Shown here piece by piece: positions 35,101-42,412 of a stretch of 64,000 bases of DNA (its first letter is position 1; each line of letters starts with the position of its first letter). This DNA comes from Leguminivora glycinivorella (Eukaryota > Arthropoda > Insecta > Lepidoptera > Tortricidae), in contig NC_062983.1 of assembly GCF_023078275.1 (NCBI RefSeq), positions 11,773,001-11,837,000 of the forward strand. The letters run 5' to 3'. The notes beneath the pieces were generated by a model that saw only the letters and a list, made by a program, of their open reading frames with translations, was not told the DNA's origin and did not search any database. Both the position numbers and the translations under genes were made by a program.

Positions 35101-38100
35101 ACTTGGAACAATGTAGACTTTCAGTAAGTTGAAAATCACAAATGTTCCGTAAGCAAAAGTTACGATAAGTTTTTCATAAGTGTAAATGGAACCATAAGTT
35201 GCTTAAGAAAGATTTACGTAAGTAAGTCCCAGGTGTAAAGGCGGTGTAGATGTGTGTGTACTCACGGTTGCTCGGGCAGCGCGGGCGTGACGGAGGCCAT
35301 GGGGCGGGGCTGGCGGTAGGGGCGCGGGCGCGGGCGGCGCGGCGGGCGTCGCGTGCGCCGCGCCGGCAGCGCCACCGCCACCGGCGGCGGGTCCACCACC
35401 GACTTGTCCGACGACCGCTCCACCGGCTGGATGTCGTGGATGCACGACCACTGCACCATAACGATTGTTCGGTTTGTATAACACGCCCTTTTACTACTGT
35501 CGATTCGCCGGGTCCTTCTACTAGAGTCAATTCACGAAAACGGAATGTGAATTACAATGTTTTTTTTTTGTGTTCGATGTTTCACCACGTTTTAATTTCT
35601 ATAACTTCTTGTCTATATGTACACTCTCGAATGGTTATGCGAGTAAGGGCCCATTTAGACGGTACGAGAACTTGCATACGAGTTTTATTACATTGCGGTA
35701 TTTGATGGCTGTGCAAAATTGTATGTAACCTCAACATCCCGCAATGTAACTAAAATCGCATGCGAGTTCGCACGCCGTCTAAATCAGGTCTTATATTATA
35801 ATCATGCAATATACAGGGTATATTTTGATAGCGGATCAATAAGGGCGGCTATGAGATTCCGTAGTCCTACGCGAAAATTATCTTAGGAGACCTTCCCTCG
35901 ATTTAAAATTAATCAAAAATAACATTTACAGATTTTGAAAAACAAATGATGTGCCTATTGAATATCAGCTTTTCCTATTCACGAAAATACTTTATGCATC
36001 TCATTACGCACCACTAGCCAAAGAAAATCACAATAATCCTAATCAAATATTACCTCTGATCTATCGTCGTGGCTGATATTTCTACTTAATGCGCTCCAAC
36101 CCAGAGGATGAATCTGAAAAAAAAAATACTTTCTAAATAACTCATTCACGAACGACAATCATAACACAACCTTCATGTTACATTGTGTACAGTCAACCAA
36201 TCTGAATCCTAGGCCACTGTAAAAGTCATACTGACTTCTATAGCAAATAAAACACTTTGTCAATACGACAAGGTTCTAGAGTGGCTTTGAATTCTAATTG
36301 GTTGACTGTACATACTGTACATATTTTTGAGTTCTATCCCCGTCGATATTTTCAACATGACTGTATTAGTAAGAACACTTCTGGAGATTGAAGAAAACTT
36401 GCGGTCTGGCACAGAAAGTCGGCCCTAGATGTAGATCGTCACTACTTTGAAAAAAAAAACTTGTAGCTTCTTCTGTCAATGAAAAGCAAAAATGTAATAA
36501 GTATGTATGCAATGCATATAGACTTACTGCGTTTTAACTTTAAGGAGCAGTGTGAGATACGAGATTTTTTCAAAGTAGTGACGAGACGTAAGTACCTATG
36601 GAATCACGCGCGAGAACGCAAGCTGTGTCAGACCGCTGAGAGTTACTGACCTGAAACTAGAGTTACCAAACATCAGGAATTTTCTTGATATGTCCTAAAT
36701 TTCGTCAGTTTATCAGGAACGTTAAAAAAGTGCTCGCCGCGTCACCCTAAGAGTTACCAGACAGGAATTCCTAATGTGCCCTAAATTTCGGCACCTTATC
36801 AGGAATTTCAATATTTGTATTGGCAACCGTACCTGTAACGCACTGACGACCTCCGCGTCGTTGCCCTCCGGGAAGTCGCTGATGAACTCTATTCGGTTCT
36901 GGCTTCGCTTGGAGTCGAACAGGTGGTCATACTGCGCCGCTATCGGGATCAGCTGGTTGCTCATCTGCATCAGTCTGTACATGTTGGGCTGGAAGGATTG
37001 GATTTCGTAAGAAATGTATAAATATGCAAAAAATTGACACAAAAACTAAAAATTATTTTATTTATAGGTAAGGGCAAAACTAATGCATCGTACCGCTGTT
37101 TACATCATATAGTGACTAGTAGCTACTATCTGCCCACCAATGTTTTAGTCTTGCAAATAAAGGTTAAAAGTTATCAATGGACGTGACAAATATTTCACTT
37201 TGATTTGACGACATGTATCTACTATTTATTTACTCTTGGAGTTGCTATTATGAGTATAACCGTCAATAAGGTAAAGTAATAAATCGGAAGGTTGGTTGCA
37301 CCATGTTTTAGGCAAACGAGCAGACCGATCGCCTGATGGTCAGCGAACATCAGAGGCGTTGAGAGTGTGTTACAGGCCTTTAAGATGGGAGTGCGTACTT
37401 TTCTCGAAGGTCATATTGTTTGGGAAACTTCGCATCCGGAAATACCATATCAACTATCGGCGTTACCATTTTATTGAATGGGTTATGGGAGTTGCCTCTT
37501 GATACCGTTAGACCGTCAATTGTGTTACCTTGAAGCCGTGCAAGTCCTGTGCTAGCGTAGTCAAGTTGAGATTATGGACGATGACCAGCAGGCCACGCGT
37601 CGTACACATCACCATCTGCCGCGCGTCCGGCGACAGTCTACACCGCATCAGCCCACTCGCGTGGAACACTCTTTGGTACACCAAGTTACACTCCGAATAA
37701 GAATTGATATCCCAAGTGTATATACTCCCGTCCAACCCCGAGGTGACAAGGAGCTTGTCCTTCATTGAGAACTCTATGTTTTTCACCCAGTTGCTGTGGC
37801 CGAGTAATGAGCATATTTTCTTTTTTAGGTTCCTGACGTCCCAGAGTGCTATGGTTGTGTCGTCGGAGCATGTGGCGAACATTCGCCCGTCGAGGAATCT
37901 GAAGAAATTAAAAAAAATATATGAACATGAGTATGAAGTAAGCAAGATCAATGGAAAGGACCCTATTACATTTGAGGAGGATACACAAGACAAAAAAAAT
38001 GAAGAATTAAGGAAAAGAACAAAACTAACGGATGCCCTCCAACATGCACTTCGTCTCAAGTGGAAATGGGCCGGCCACATTGCAAGATTTACAGACAAAA

Positions 38101-41100
38101 GATGGACCCTTAAAGCAACTACATGGACAGGGCCAAAAGTGCAAGGCAAAAGAAAAAGAGGAAAACCTAAACAGCGCTGGACAGAAGACATTATTAAGGC
38201 TGCAGGGCCAAGCTGGATGGAGCTGGCCACCAATCGAAATAAATGGCACGGGTTAGAGGAGGCTTTTACCCATTCAGGGATCCATATAAAATGACACCAA
38301 GATGAACCACAAATAGAACATATTTAAACATTTAAAGAACATGATGGAAAGGCAGAAATTATAAATATAATGTATCAAATAGAGTTTATATGGAAAAATA
38401 AAGCTTAAATAATAATAATAATAAGCTCGCAGGGCAGCTTGTGGCGAGCTGTTGGGGAGTGACGACCCCACGGACCCGAGTGTTCCCGAGAGTCGGTCAG
38501 GGTCTCCGTCTCCGGCGTGTCTTCACCGGCCGGAGTGGAACCCCAAGGGGACCCGCAGGACTCTCAGCTCTGGCTTGCCTTCATTGGCCGTCCAGAGAGG
38601 AACGTCTTAGCTATCGCTCCAGGGGTGGAAGTGTTAAAGGGCATAACGCCGCGAGTAACTACGGAGAAAGCGCAGCACCACCTCTCGACACCCCTGAGCC
38701 ACTCACGCCGGTGTTGCGCCTGGCCGTCTTTATGATGGCAAATCAAGTGCCCATCTACCGAGTGGCGAGTCACCGCCTGCCTCGATAACTTGTTAACGCA
38801 ATGTTATGGTAGGTGTCCGGACCTTTGCAATAGCCCATTTTCATAACTCATCCAAACTTCAACCCAAAGACCTGATCTATTCTTTCCATTTTATTGACAA
38901 TAGTTTCCAATGCCTGCTGAAACCGGTTCACGGGTATCTTATTCATGTACCCGTGAATGGGTTCCAGCAGGCGTTCTACATGACATCAAATATCTCCAAA
39001 CGGCCTCTACGTGTTGGATCTATATCCCCACGCACGCCTTATAAATGACCGGGCTCGAAAGACCCGAGAGTTTAAAAACGGAGAAACAAATAATAATAAT
39101 GAAGCAAGCTATAGACGGTCAAGCAAATATTGGCACTAAAAAAGTCGGCAAATTTTAAAAATATAGGGCTCGGCGGCCAATCGTTTTTAAAATTGATTAT
39201 AACTGTAGTAATTAAGGTTTATTTCTCACAGTAAATTTAAATTTCGGTCCTTTTTTAGTTGCAAATGGTTGACTGTCTATATTGTATCTTTCAAATCATA
39301 CCTAATACAAAAAAATATCCATAATCTGTTCTTGATCTTGATGAGAATAAGACTAAGATATTATATCAACTAATTAACTTGAATTATTGTCAATGAAATG
39401 TCGTAGCAATCTTGATATTCTTACATGTAATTAATAGTCTCTCATTCAATTAAGTAGTTCCATTACAGGTGATCCTTAATTGAGAACAGCATTAGAAAAC
39501 GACAAGTCAGTATTGATTGAATTCCTAGCACAATTAGCTCAAGTAACTTGACTTCCTATATTTGGAAACAAGGTCGTTGTTGGCTACAATGACTACATTG
39601 TGAATCAATTAGTGTGGTATCTGAATAAACAGATTGGAAATCAGTTCATTGTACAGTCAGCCACAGATAAGAATGCAGCCAAAGTGCAAATAATAAGTAT
39701 ACACGACTTTAATGTATGGGAATAAAGTCCTGTTTATTTTTGGCACTTAAAACATGTCCAATATTAGAGTTTACTTTAAGGAAATGTTACTTGCACAATT
39801 ATCAAAAATACAAACCACTCATAATTGGGTGAGTCAACTTTGACAGCAAAATTTTACATATTTCAACTAAATGTGATAAATGTTTATTTTTATTTTGAAT
39901 TACATTTCGATTCATTGGAATTTTAACTATCATGTGAATAAATAAAGTAGCATTTCTTTGAAATGATGAATGAAAACTCAACTTAATTTAAACTGCAACT
40001 AGGATCAAAATTCTCTAACAAAATATTTGAGGTTCAATTTACACTTTACTTTTATTAAAAACAGTGTTGATAGACAGATATCAAGAAAAATGTATCGTAG
40101 TCTAGATGTACACCTTTGGTTTATTCTCGGCTAGAGGGATTCATATTTTGCAATTTTAATTCATATCAAAATGGAATATGGACCAAATTGACAGAATAAA
40201 ATTGTGAGGTTCAGAAGTTTTAATCCATTGCCAGATCCATTTTACTTTGACTTGAAAATATTCAAAACAAATGTAATTTGGTTAATATGCAAATAAGCTG
40301 TTGACTTCATGAGACATCACTATCTCTGCTACCAAATTATGTTGTTATCTGTTTTGAAATGCTCTTAATTACCAAAATAAACAGACCATTACTTTAAATG
40401 CCATCTAATCAGTATTTTTTTCAGTAAGATAACACATTTATTATTTAATGCCTGTCTTCTTCACCTATAAAATCAATAAAAAGCAAAAAAAAAAATGAGA
40501 ATTGAGACTTACTTGACACAATTGACACAATCCGAGTGAGCTCCATTGACTGTGTGTATCCGCCGGTGAGTGAGTGAGTCAAATATCTGAATAGATTTCT
40601 TCTCACAGGCCGCTACCAATAGGGAGCTGAAAACAAGTCTTTCATTATAATGATGTCTTTTAATGATACTTTTCCTTTGAAAACTATTCAAACCACTACC
40701 ACCATAAAAATTAAAAATGGAATTACAAAAGCTTTCCAGATTATAGATAGATAGATAGAATACTCTTTATTCGCACACCTCAGCAAAAGATACAGTGGAG
40801 ACAATGATGATTATAAATAGAGGCTGACAACAGGCGGTCTTATTGCTAAACAGTGATCTCTACCAGACAACCTTTGGGTAGCGGAAATAAAAAAACATAA
40901 TCAAAAAGAGTAGGCACTACAAAATAAAAAATCATAATTATTCTGATTTCAAACACACAAATTAAATAAACATACACATAAGAGAATATGAATAGACTTA
41001 CTCATACTCATACTCATAATTTATTGATAATATATAATTACATGTCATCTTACGTATCTACTAACAAGTAATTGTTATTACAATTGGCTTATATATAATT

Positions 41101-41998
41101 AATATTTACTAGTCAGGAATTCATCAAGGCTATAGAACGACTGCTCAACAAGCCAAGTTTTGAGTTTGTTTTTGAAAATTGTCATAGTAGGTGCATCTGT
41201 TATTACATAAACATACTTAAATAGTAATATACAACAAGCCAGATATTTAGTAACAAACCAAAAATCTACAGCAATTATACCAACCACAGAGTAAATATAG
41301 CAATACAATCACTAAGGGAGAGATAGATAATGTTCTTTAAGCATTTTTTTGAAAACAGAAAGAGATTGAGCCCGTCTAATGCCCGGAGGCATAATGGGGG
41401 AGGTATTATAATGGAATTACAATATTTACATTTTCTGCCTTTTTTCATAAACTTCATATTGCTTTTAAATTGTGTACTTGCAACATAAATTTATATGGTC
41501 AGTTAAGGAAACAACACATTTAAGGAAATCAGCTGATTCCAGTTTATAAACAAAACAGTTCAGTTCTTTACTTATGTAGGTTAGTTTGTTACTGTAGGAA
41601 AAAAAAAATTGTATATTTCAACGACAACAGATCACAATCAGAAAGTTTCAGATATGCAACAGAATCAGGAAGCTTCAGACATGTTTTTTGTGCCAACTAG
41701 AGAGGTGCAAAATCAAGGCTACCTCACAAGGAAGTGAGTCTTAAGCATATACATACGATTAAGTAGCGTTTGGTTACCCGTCCGGTGAAAATTCAAGGTT
41801 GAACACGCCTCCTGTGGGAAGGGCATTCGCATCTTCCGAGCTCCAAGAGGCGATGGGTTTCATGCCACAATAGAGGCTACGGGCCAGCGCGTCACCAGCA
41901 CCCAGGGGCGGCGCGAACCCCACCTCACGCCGGAACAACCGGTATGGGCTGAAGGCTGAATACTTCGCCAGGAACACAGTATCGTCTTTATTACCCAT
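20193..41998 (-). CDS. DCAF10: DDB1- and CUL4-associated factor 10 (WD40 protein)
   Basis: Substrate receptor for the CUL4-DDB1 E3 ubiquitin ligase. Twelve in-phase exons, 5' to 3': 41998-41778, 40626-40513, 37898-37529, 36988-36833, 36113-36054, 35450-35266, 32559-32463, 30835-30771, 27692-27579, 26459-26309, 23338-23207 and 20336-20193. They encode about 602 residues. WD40 units are visible: FNLEFSPDG then IQIFDS; FATCSDDTTIALWDVR, which supplies a WDxR DDB1-contact motif; GHSNWVKNIEF then YTWDI; and, after a long insert, ELCYSADGRLVCSP and HHQDLVVSCKFSPRYHLL. The segment LHPxGW is present as IHPLGWSAL. The order and these motifs match animal DCAF10 (WDR32). Exons 6 and 7 encode Pro/Arg/Ala-rich, CpG-rich linker. 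The exon 7 acceptor is less certain: it was chosen at 32560 because it keeps frame. Confidence 0.9.
20568..20742. repeat. TIR element in DCAF10 intron 11
   Basis: GCCTGGTTCACACGAAGCGA at the left is matched by GCGTGAATCCGGC at the right. Inside are two more inverted pairs (GTGCCTCGACCGAGGCA and TGCCTCGGCCGAGGCAC). About 175 bp, no ORF. Confidence 0.7.
21123..22570. repeat. Very long palindrome, ~680-bp arms
   Basis: 21123 to about 21800 and about 21897 to 22570 are inverted copies that agree base for base over long stretches, with scattered single changes. The outer ends read GGCAATGAAAACGGCCACTT and its inverse. The ~96-bp centre contains CATAGTCATACCCTTAATAT twice, and each of those subunits is itself palindromic with TAAAAGTATGACTATGTGGCC. 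The two arms carry the same small reading frame (including LWWLQRKK), but I see no family match. The whole lies in DCAF10 intron 11 (23206-20337), so DCAF10 pre-mRNA would carry a ~680-bp hairpin. Confidence 0.93.
22955..23190 (+). repeat. Interspersed repeat, copy 2 of 3
   Basis: Longest copy of the family seen at 6245-6420 and (inverted) 19983-20105. It contains ACCTCGGACAATGGCGATCA, ACAGGCGGTAATTGTGACG and GTACTCTTTATTATACTG. It ends about 20 bases from the donor side of DCAF10 exon 11. Confidence 0.7.
23355..23580 (-). repeat. tRNA-like SINE, minus strand, in DCAF10 intron 10
   Basis: Begins AAAGGAAAAATGGGAAAATT on the plus strand, followed by the inverse of a tRNA-like head (CTCCGGCAGGGCTCGAACC is an inverse B-box). 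The layout is the same as the inverted pair at 56354-56842, though the sequences have diverged. It begins only ~17 bases from DCAF10 exon 11's acceptor. Confidence 0.65.
23682..23817. repeat. Palindromic MITE
   Basis: TACAGTGAAGGTATTAAATA at the left mirrors TATTAATACTTTGACTGTA at the right, with GCGGACAAAGTGCC versus GACACTTAGTCCGC inside. A similar design, but a different sequence, is seen at 36188-36314. Confidence 0.65.
24185..24245. repeat. GC-rich 'CACTGGAATGGCAGCGGCCG' repeat end
   Basis: This short GC-rich motif recurs with changes at 43377-43407, and inverted at 26250-26292 and 44225-44285. It is probably the end of a family of short elements scattered in this locus. Confidence 0.6.
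24417..25094. mobile_element. TA-flanked TIR element (CACCGTGTTTC ends), copy 2
   Basis: CACCGTGTTTCACTTAACAC at the left and GGAAACACCGTG at the right, flanked by TA. Colinear with 15058-15516 but longer: about 220 bases between GTCCAACTTG and TCAGTTGGGG are missing from the other copy. No transposase. Confidence 0.8.
25318..25390 (+). repeat. tRNA-like SINE head
   Basis: A-box-like GGTGGTCTAGTGGTAAAGA and B-box-like GTTCGATTCCCGG at tRNA spacing. The cloverleaf is not complete and the sequence runs on into non-tRNA DNA, so it is a SINE start, not a tRNA gene. A relative lies at 58770-58840. Confidence 0.55.
25430..25720. repeat. TIR MITE, ~290 bp
   Basis: GAGTCTGGCTAATGAAAGTT at the left is mirrored by AACTTTCATTAGCCCGACTC at the right. 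AT-rich interior, no ORF. Confidence 0.8.
25745..26020 (-). repeat. Interspersed repeat with CAGACAGACA tail
   Basis: On the minus strand it begins TTAACCCCCGACGCAAAGAC, then a CTGTCTGTCTGT run, then GATGAACCGATTTCG. This is a pattern I recall as abundant in Lepidoptera. Non-coding. Confidence 0.6.
26569..26692. repeat. Palindromic MITE, ~120 bp
   Basis: Arms of about 42 bases: GGGCCCGTTTCTCGAAAGGT then ACAAG and CTTGTATTACAAGTG, with the inverse at the right end. It lies in DCAF10 intron 9. Confidence 0.8.
26735..27380 (-). repeat. Non-LTR retrotransposon 3'-region fragments (minus strand)
   Basis: Shares GGCGAGTCACCGCCTG and CAGGACTCTCACCTCTGGC-like blocks, in inverse orientation, with 38430-39103, which ends in an AATAATAATAAT tail. 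No RT domain remains here. In DCAF10 intron 9. Confidence 0.5.
27812..28110 (+). repeat. Interspersed ~300-bp repeat, copy 2
   Basis: Same unit as 1950-2255 (ATCAAAGAGGATCGAGTATT to the CGTTTTTTTTTTTGGC region). It adjoins a third copy in inverse orientation that begins near 28373, giving a head-to-head arrangement in DCAF10 intron 8. Confidence 0.75.
28803..30062 (+). CDS. Gag-like ORF1 protein with CCHC zinc knuckles
   Basis: 419 codons, uninterrupted. The N-terminus is Pro-rich (residues ~20-40), followed by a helical region (~55-140). A central domain (residues ~160-330) resembles RNA-binding ORF1 cores. Next come three Cys/His knuckles: CFKCQIYNHAAKTCK, CGHCGEAGHTFKEC and a last diverged one, CATCSHFKKPNDHQTGDPDC. 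Three knuckles at the C-terminus are typical of ORF1 proteins of R1/Jockey/I-type non-LTR elements. The protein should bind RNA and package the element's transcript. It lies in DCAF10 intron 8 on the opposite strand, so it is not a DCAF10 exon. The clade is uncertain. Confidence 0.85.
   Translation: MFEMSNGNSPFNRSGLTRRSPPSTPTPQPVPPAPAPANMEQDEEPPKVIATSDIKAWFKKIDLNLQDISQTAAEGKLNIDQKFRISTLCRNVTHYASQMAIEYQSLKSHAIQAYQSHQAHQEKTDLVQRIQDLQRTIEESSRPAPGPVSFADALKKSGTRYVQPSNISSVAIYPVDKLKSSEETKSLVQKIIRPDEMKLHVRGLRKVRNGGVVISTDSKEDIVKLKQSSQFTTFGLTVDEPLKRKPRIVIIGVPAEMHENDVLKCIYKQNLDDKIQDWTLEKFLTATRLSHKSGKKDAESCNYIIEVPGVIRKALIKNDRIFVNWSSCPVRDFTLVTRCFKCQIYNHAAKTCKMECNICGHCGEAGHTFKECPKKDKPPKCATCSHFKKPNDHQTGDPDCPARQMAEKRFINSVDYEGA
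30326..30405. repeat. 36-bp-arm hairpin in the gag element trailer
   Basis: TATAATTTTAGAACAAAACG plus GGACTTAATCGCGTAA is followed by a 12-base loop and its inverse. The core ACGGGACTTAAT and its inverse also form the central hairpin (9950-10013) of the foldback at 9103-10319. Confidence 0.85.
30979..31440. mobile_element. hAT-like MITE with long TIRs
   Basis: 462 bp. The left end CAGGGCCCGTAACTTTCATG is mirrored at the right by CATGAAAGTTACGGGCCCTG. The match continues for about 65 bases, including GACGTCA and the CTACATATAGG region. Flanks are GAAATAAC (30971-30978) and GAAATAAA (31441-31448), a 7/8 match to an 8-bp duplication. No ORF. In DCAF10 intron 7. Confidence 0.85.
31465..31615. 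repeat. 'CGTCACTACTTT' MITE, copy 1
   Basis: TTCGTCACTACTTTTAAAAA at the left and AAAAGTAGTGACG at the right. A second copy in inverse orientation lies at 36437-36588, sharing CAGTAAGTCTATATGCATT and CTTTTCATTGACAGA. Confidence 0.8.
31616..32276. other. DCAF10 intron 7, mostly AT-rich, with a possible LTR remnant
   Basis: Nothing coding is supported. About 32160-32265 has a TATATAAG box followed 40 bases on by GCAATAAAG, a layout like the R region of a solo LTR. No matching second copy or TG...CA ends were found, so this is only a suggestion. Confidence 0.3.
32277..32400. repeat. Short palindromic element (MITE-like), copy 2
   Basis: Second copy of the element at the window start: ATCACGCCGATAAAGTTCGT and its inverse, followed by GTACGTTTATGAATAAGGG. 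It ends ~60 bases from the donor of DCAF10 exon 7. Confidence 0.8.
33018..33656. mobile_element. TIR element, ~640 bp, in DCAF10 intron 6
   Basis: The left end carries GACCGCTGTACACATGTGGC and CAACGGTTCCACCAACTCTT. The right end carries the inverse (GGTTGGTGGAACCGTTGGCT, then CATGTGTACAGCGGCCAT). A TAAA-repeat tail (about 33605-33625) has been inserted within the right TIR. The interior has no recognisable protein. Confidence 0.75.
33777..35247. mobile_element. TIR element interrupted by a foldback
   Basis: The left end GGCCGCCTTTACACCTG matches the inverse of the right end CAGGTGTAAAGGCGGTGT. Both flanks also share GTAAGCAACTTA-type and TTTTCA-type blocks in inverse order. The element is split near 33983 and 35047 by the foldback described next. 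Its right end is ~20 bases from DCAF10 exon 6's splice donor. Confidence 0.75.
33983..35047. mobile_element. Foldback made of degenerate ~15-nt CAAA/TTTG units
   Basis: Ends are CGATTCGCCAAAAAACGTTT and its inverse AAACGTTTTTTGGCGAAACG. The left ~230 bases are a run of units such as CCCAAATTATCATTT, GCAAAACAACTTATC and CCAAATATTATTTAG, each about 14-17 nt. The right ~200 bases are the same kind of unit inverted (TTTGCCAAATGATAATTT, TTGGGAAATGAAA). The middle has further TTGACAAA units. No ORF. The regular spacing sets it apart from ordinary AT-rich DNA. Confidence 0.75.
35648..35793. repeat. ~148-bp MITE, copy 2
   Basis: Nearly identical to 19289-19437 (starts GGGCCCATTTAGACGGTACG). In DCAF10 intron 5. 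Confidence 0.85.
36188..36314. repeat. Palindromic MITE, ~127 bp
   Basis: TGTACAGTCAACCAATCTGA at the left is mirrored by TCTAATTGGTTGACTGTACA at the right, with AGGCCACT versus AGAGTGGCTT inside. In DCAF10 intron 4. Confidence 0.8.
36437..36588. repeat. 'CGTCACTACTTT' MITE, copy 2
   Basis: Inverse copy of 31465-31615, with GATCGTCACTACTTTG and CAAAGTAGTGACGAGAC ends. In DCAF10 intron 4. Confidence 0.8.
37904..38426 (+). pseudogene. RTE-type LINE 3' fragment with the C-terminus of its RT protein
   Basis: An open stretch ending at 38294 encodes the characteristic endonuclease-RT tail: LKWKWAGHIAR, then KRGKPKQRW, then EDIIKAAGPSWMELA and LEEAFTHSG. This is the conserved C-terminus of RTE/BovB-like ORF2 proteins. 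The 3' UTR ends in an ATA/AAT repeat (about 38409-38424). Everything upstream of the last ~125 codons is missing, as in 5'-truncated insertions. It sits in DCAF10 intron 2 on the opposite strand and starts only about 6 bases from the acceptor of DCAF10 exon 3. Confidence 0.8.
38430..39103 (+). repeat. Non-LTR retrotransposon 3' UTR with AATAAT tail
   Basis: GC-rich block (CGGACCCGAGTGTTCCCGAG, GGACTCTCAGCTCTGGCTTG), a hairpin made of GAAACCGGTTCACGGGTA and TACCCGTGAATGGGTTCCAG, and a terminal AATAATAATAATGAAG. Related, inverted pieces lie at 26735-27380. No RT domain in this copy. Confidence 0.55.
39112..39285. repeat. TIR MITE, ~170 bp
   Basis: TATAGACGGTCAAGCAAATA at the left and GCAAATGGTTGACTGTCTAT at the right are an imperfect inverted pair, with CACTAAAAAAGTC versus TCCTTTTTTAGTTG inside. 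Confidence 0.6.
39286..40512. other. AT-rich remainder of DCAF10 intron 2
   Basis: No ORF or tRNA, and no inverted repeat that I would defend. A stretch near 40100-40260 loosely resembles the 300-bp repeat of 1950-2255, with ATATGGACCAAATTGACAG, but is too diverged to call. Confidence 0.4.
40742..40890 (-). repeat. LINE 3' tail (ATCT repeat), minus strand
   Basis: On the minus strand: CCGCTACCCAAAGGTTGTCT, then GGTGTGCGAATAAAGAGTAT, then a (CTAT)n tail. A piece of the same 3' UTR (CAGACAACCTTTGGGTAGC) recurs at 44296-44316. In DCAF10 intron 1. Confidence 0.65.
40985..41310 (-). pseudogene. CR1/L2-like LINE C-terminal fragment
   Basis: Minus-strand codons read FKNKLKTWLVEQSFYSLDEF followed by a stop. 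This is the usual C-terminal motif of CR1/L2/Daphne-type ORF2 proteins. A 3' UTR follows and ends in a GAGTAT repeat (about 40999-41020). Upstream parts are frame-broken. In DCAF10 intron 1. Confidence 0.7.
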
Positions 41999-42328
41999 CG
42001 CAAAACGCTATACTATACAAGACTAGGGCGGAATCAATATAAGTTACTTTATTAAGTACAATACATAGCAGTAAATGCAACAATATCTGGAACGTAACAA
42101 TTAAGTCACTACATCGTTTTAAGTGATAATTGATTTGGATAGATACATTAATTAATTATCCATAGCTCTTTACTAAAATACTTGCAATTCTCACAGTATG
42201 AGAATCAAAGAGTGTGGTCAATAGTGAACTTTGACGTTTGTGTTGGTTGACAATTTGTTTACCATAGACAACAAACGAAATTGTCCAATTTTACAAATTG
42301 TATGACGGGTCAACCAAATGGCACCACA

Positions 42329-42374
42329 AACTACTAAGAAGATACTATGGCACCGTAGTATCTTCTTAGTAGTT
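42329..42374. repeat. Small hairpin plus direct repeat near the DCAF10 start
   Basis: AAACTACTAAGAAGATACTA, an 8-base loop, then the inverse. The left arm is repeated again directly at 42379-42400. About 330 bases upstream of the DCAF10 ATG. Confidence 0.7.
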
Positions 42375-42412
42375 TGCACAAACTACTAAGAAGATACTAC
42401 ATTTGTGAGTAT

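Noticed and set aside
35250..35705. Arg-rich plus-strand frame opposite DCAF10 exon 6
   Set aside because: It is the antisense of a GC-rich coding exon, where stop codons are rare on both strands.
37704..37903. Upstream part of the plus-strand frame that ends in the RTE tail
   Set aside because: This part is antisense of DCAF10 WD40 exon 3. Only the portion after about 37904 is retrotransposon.
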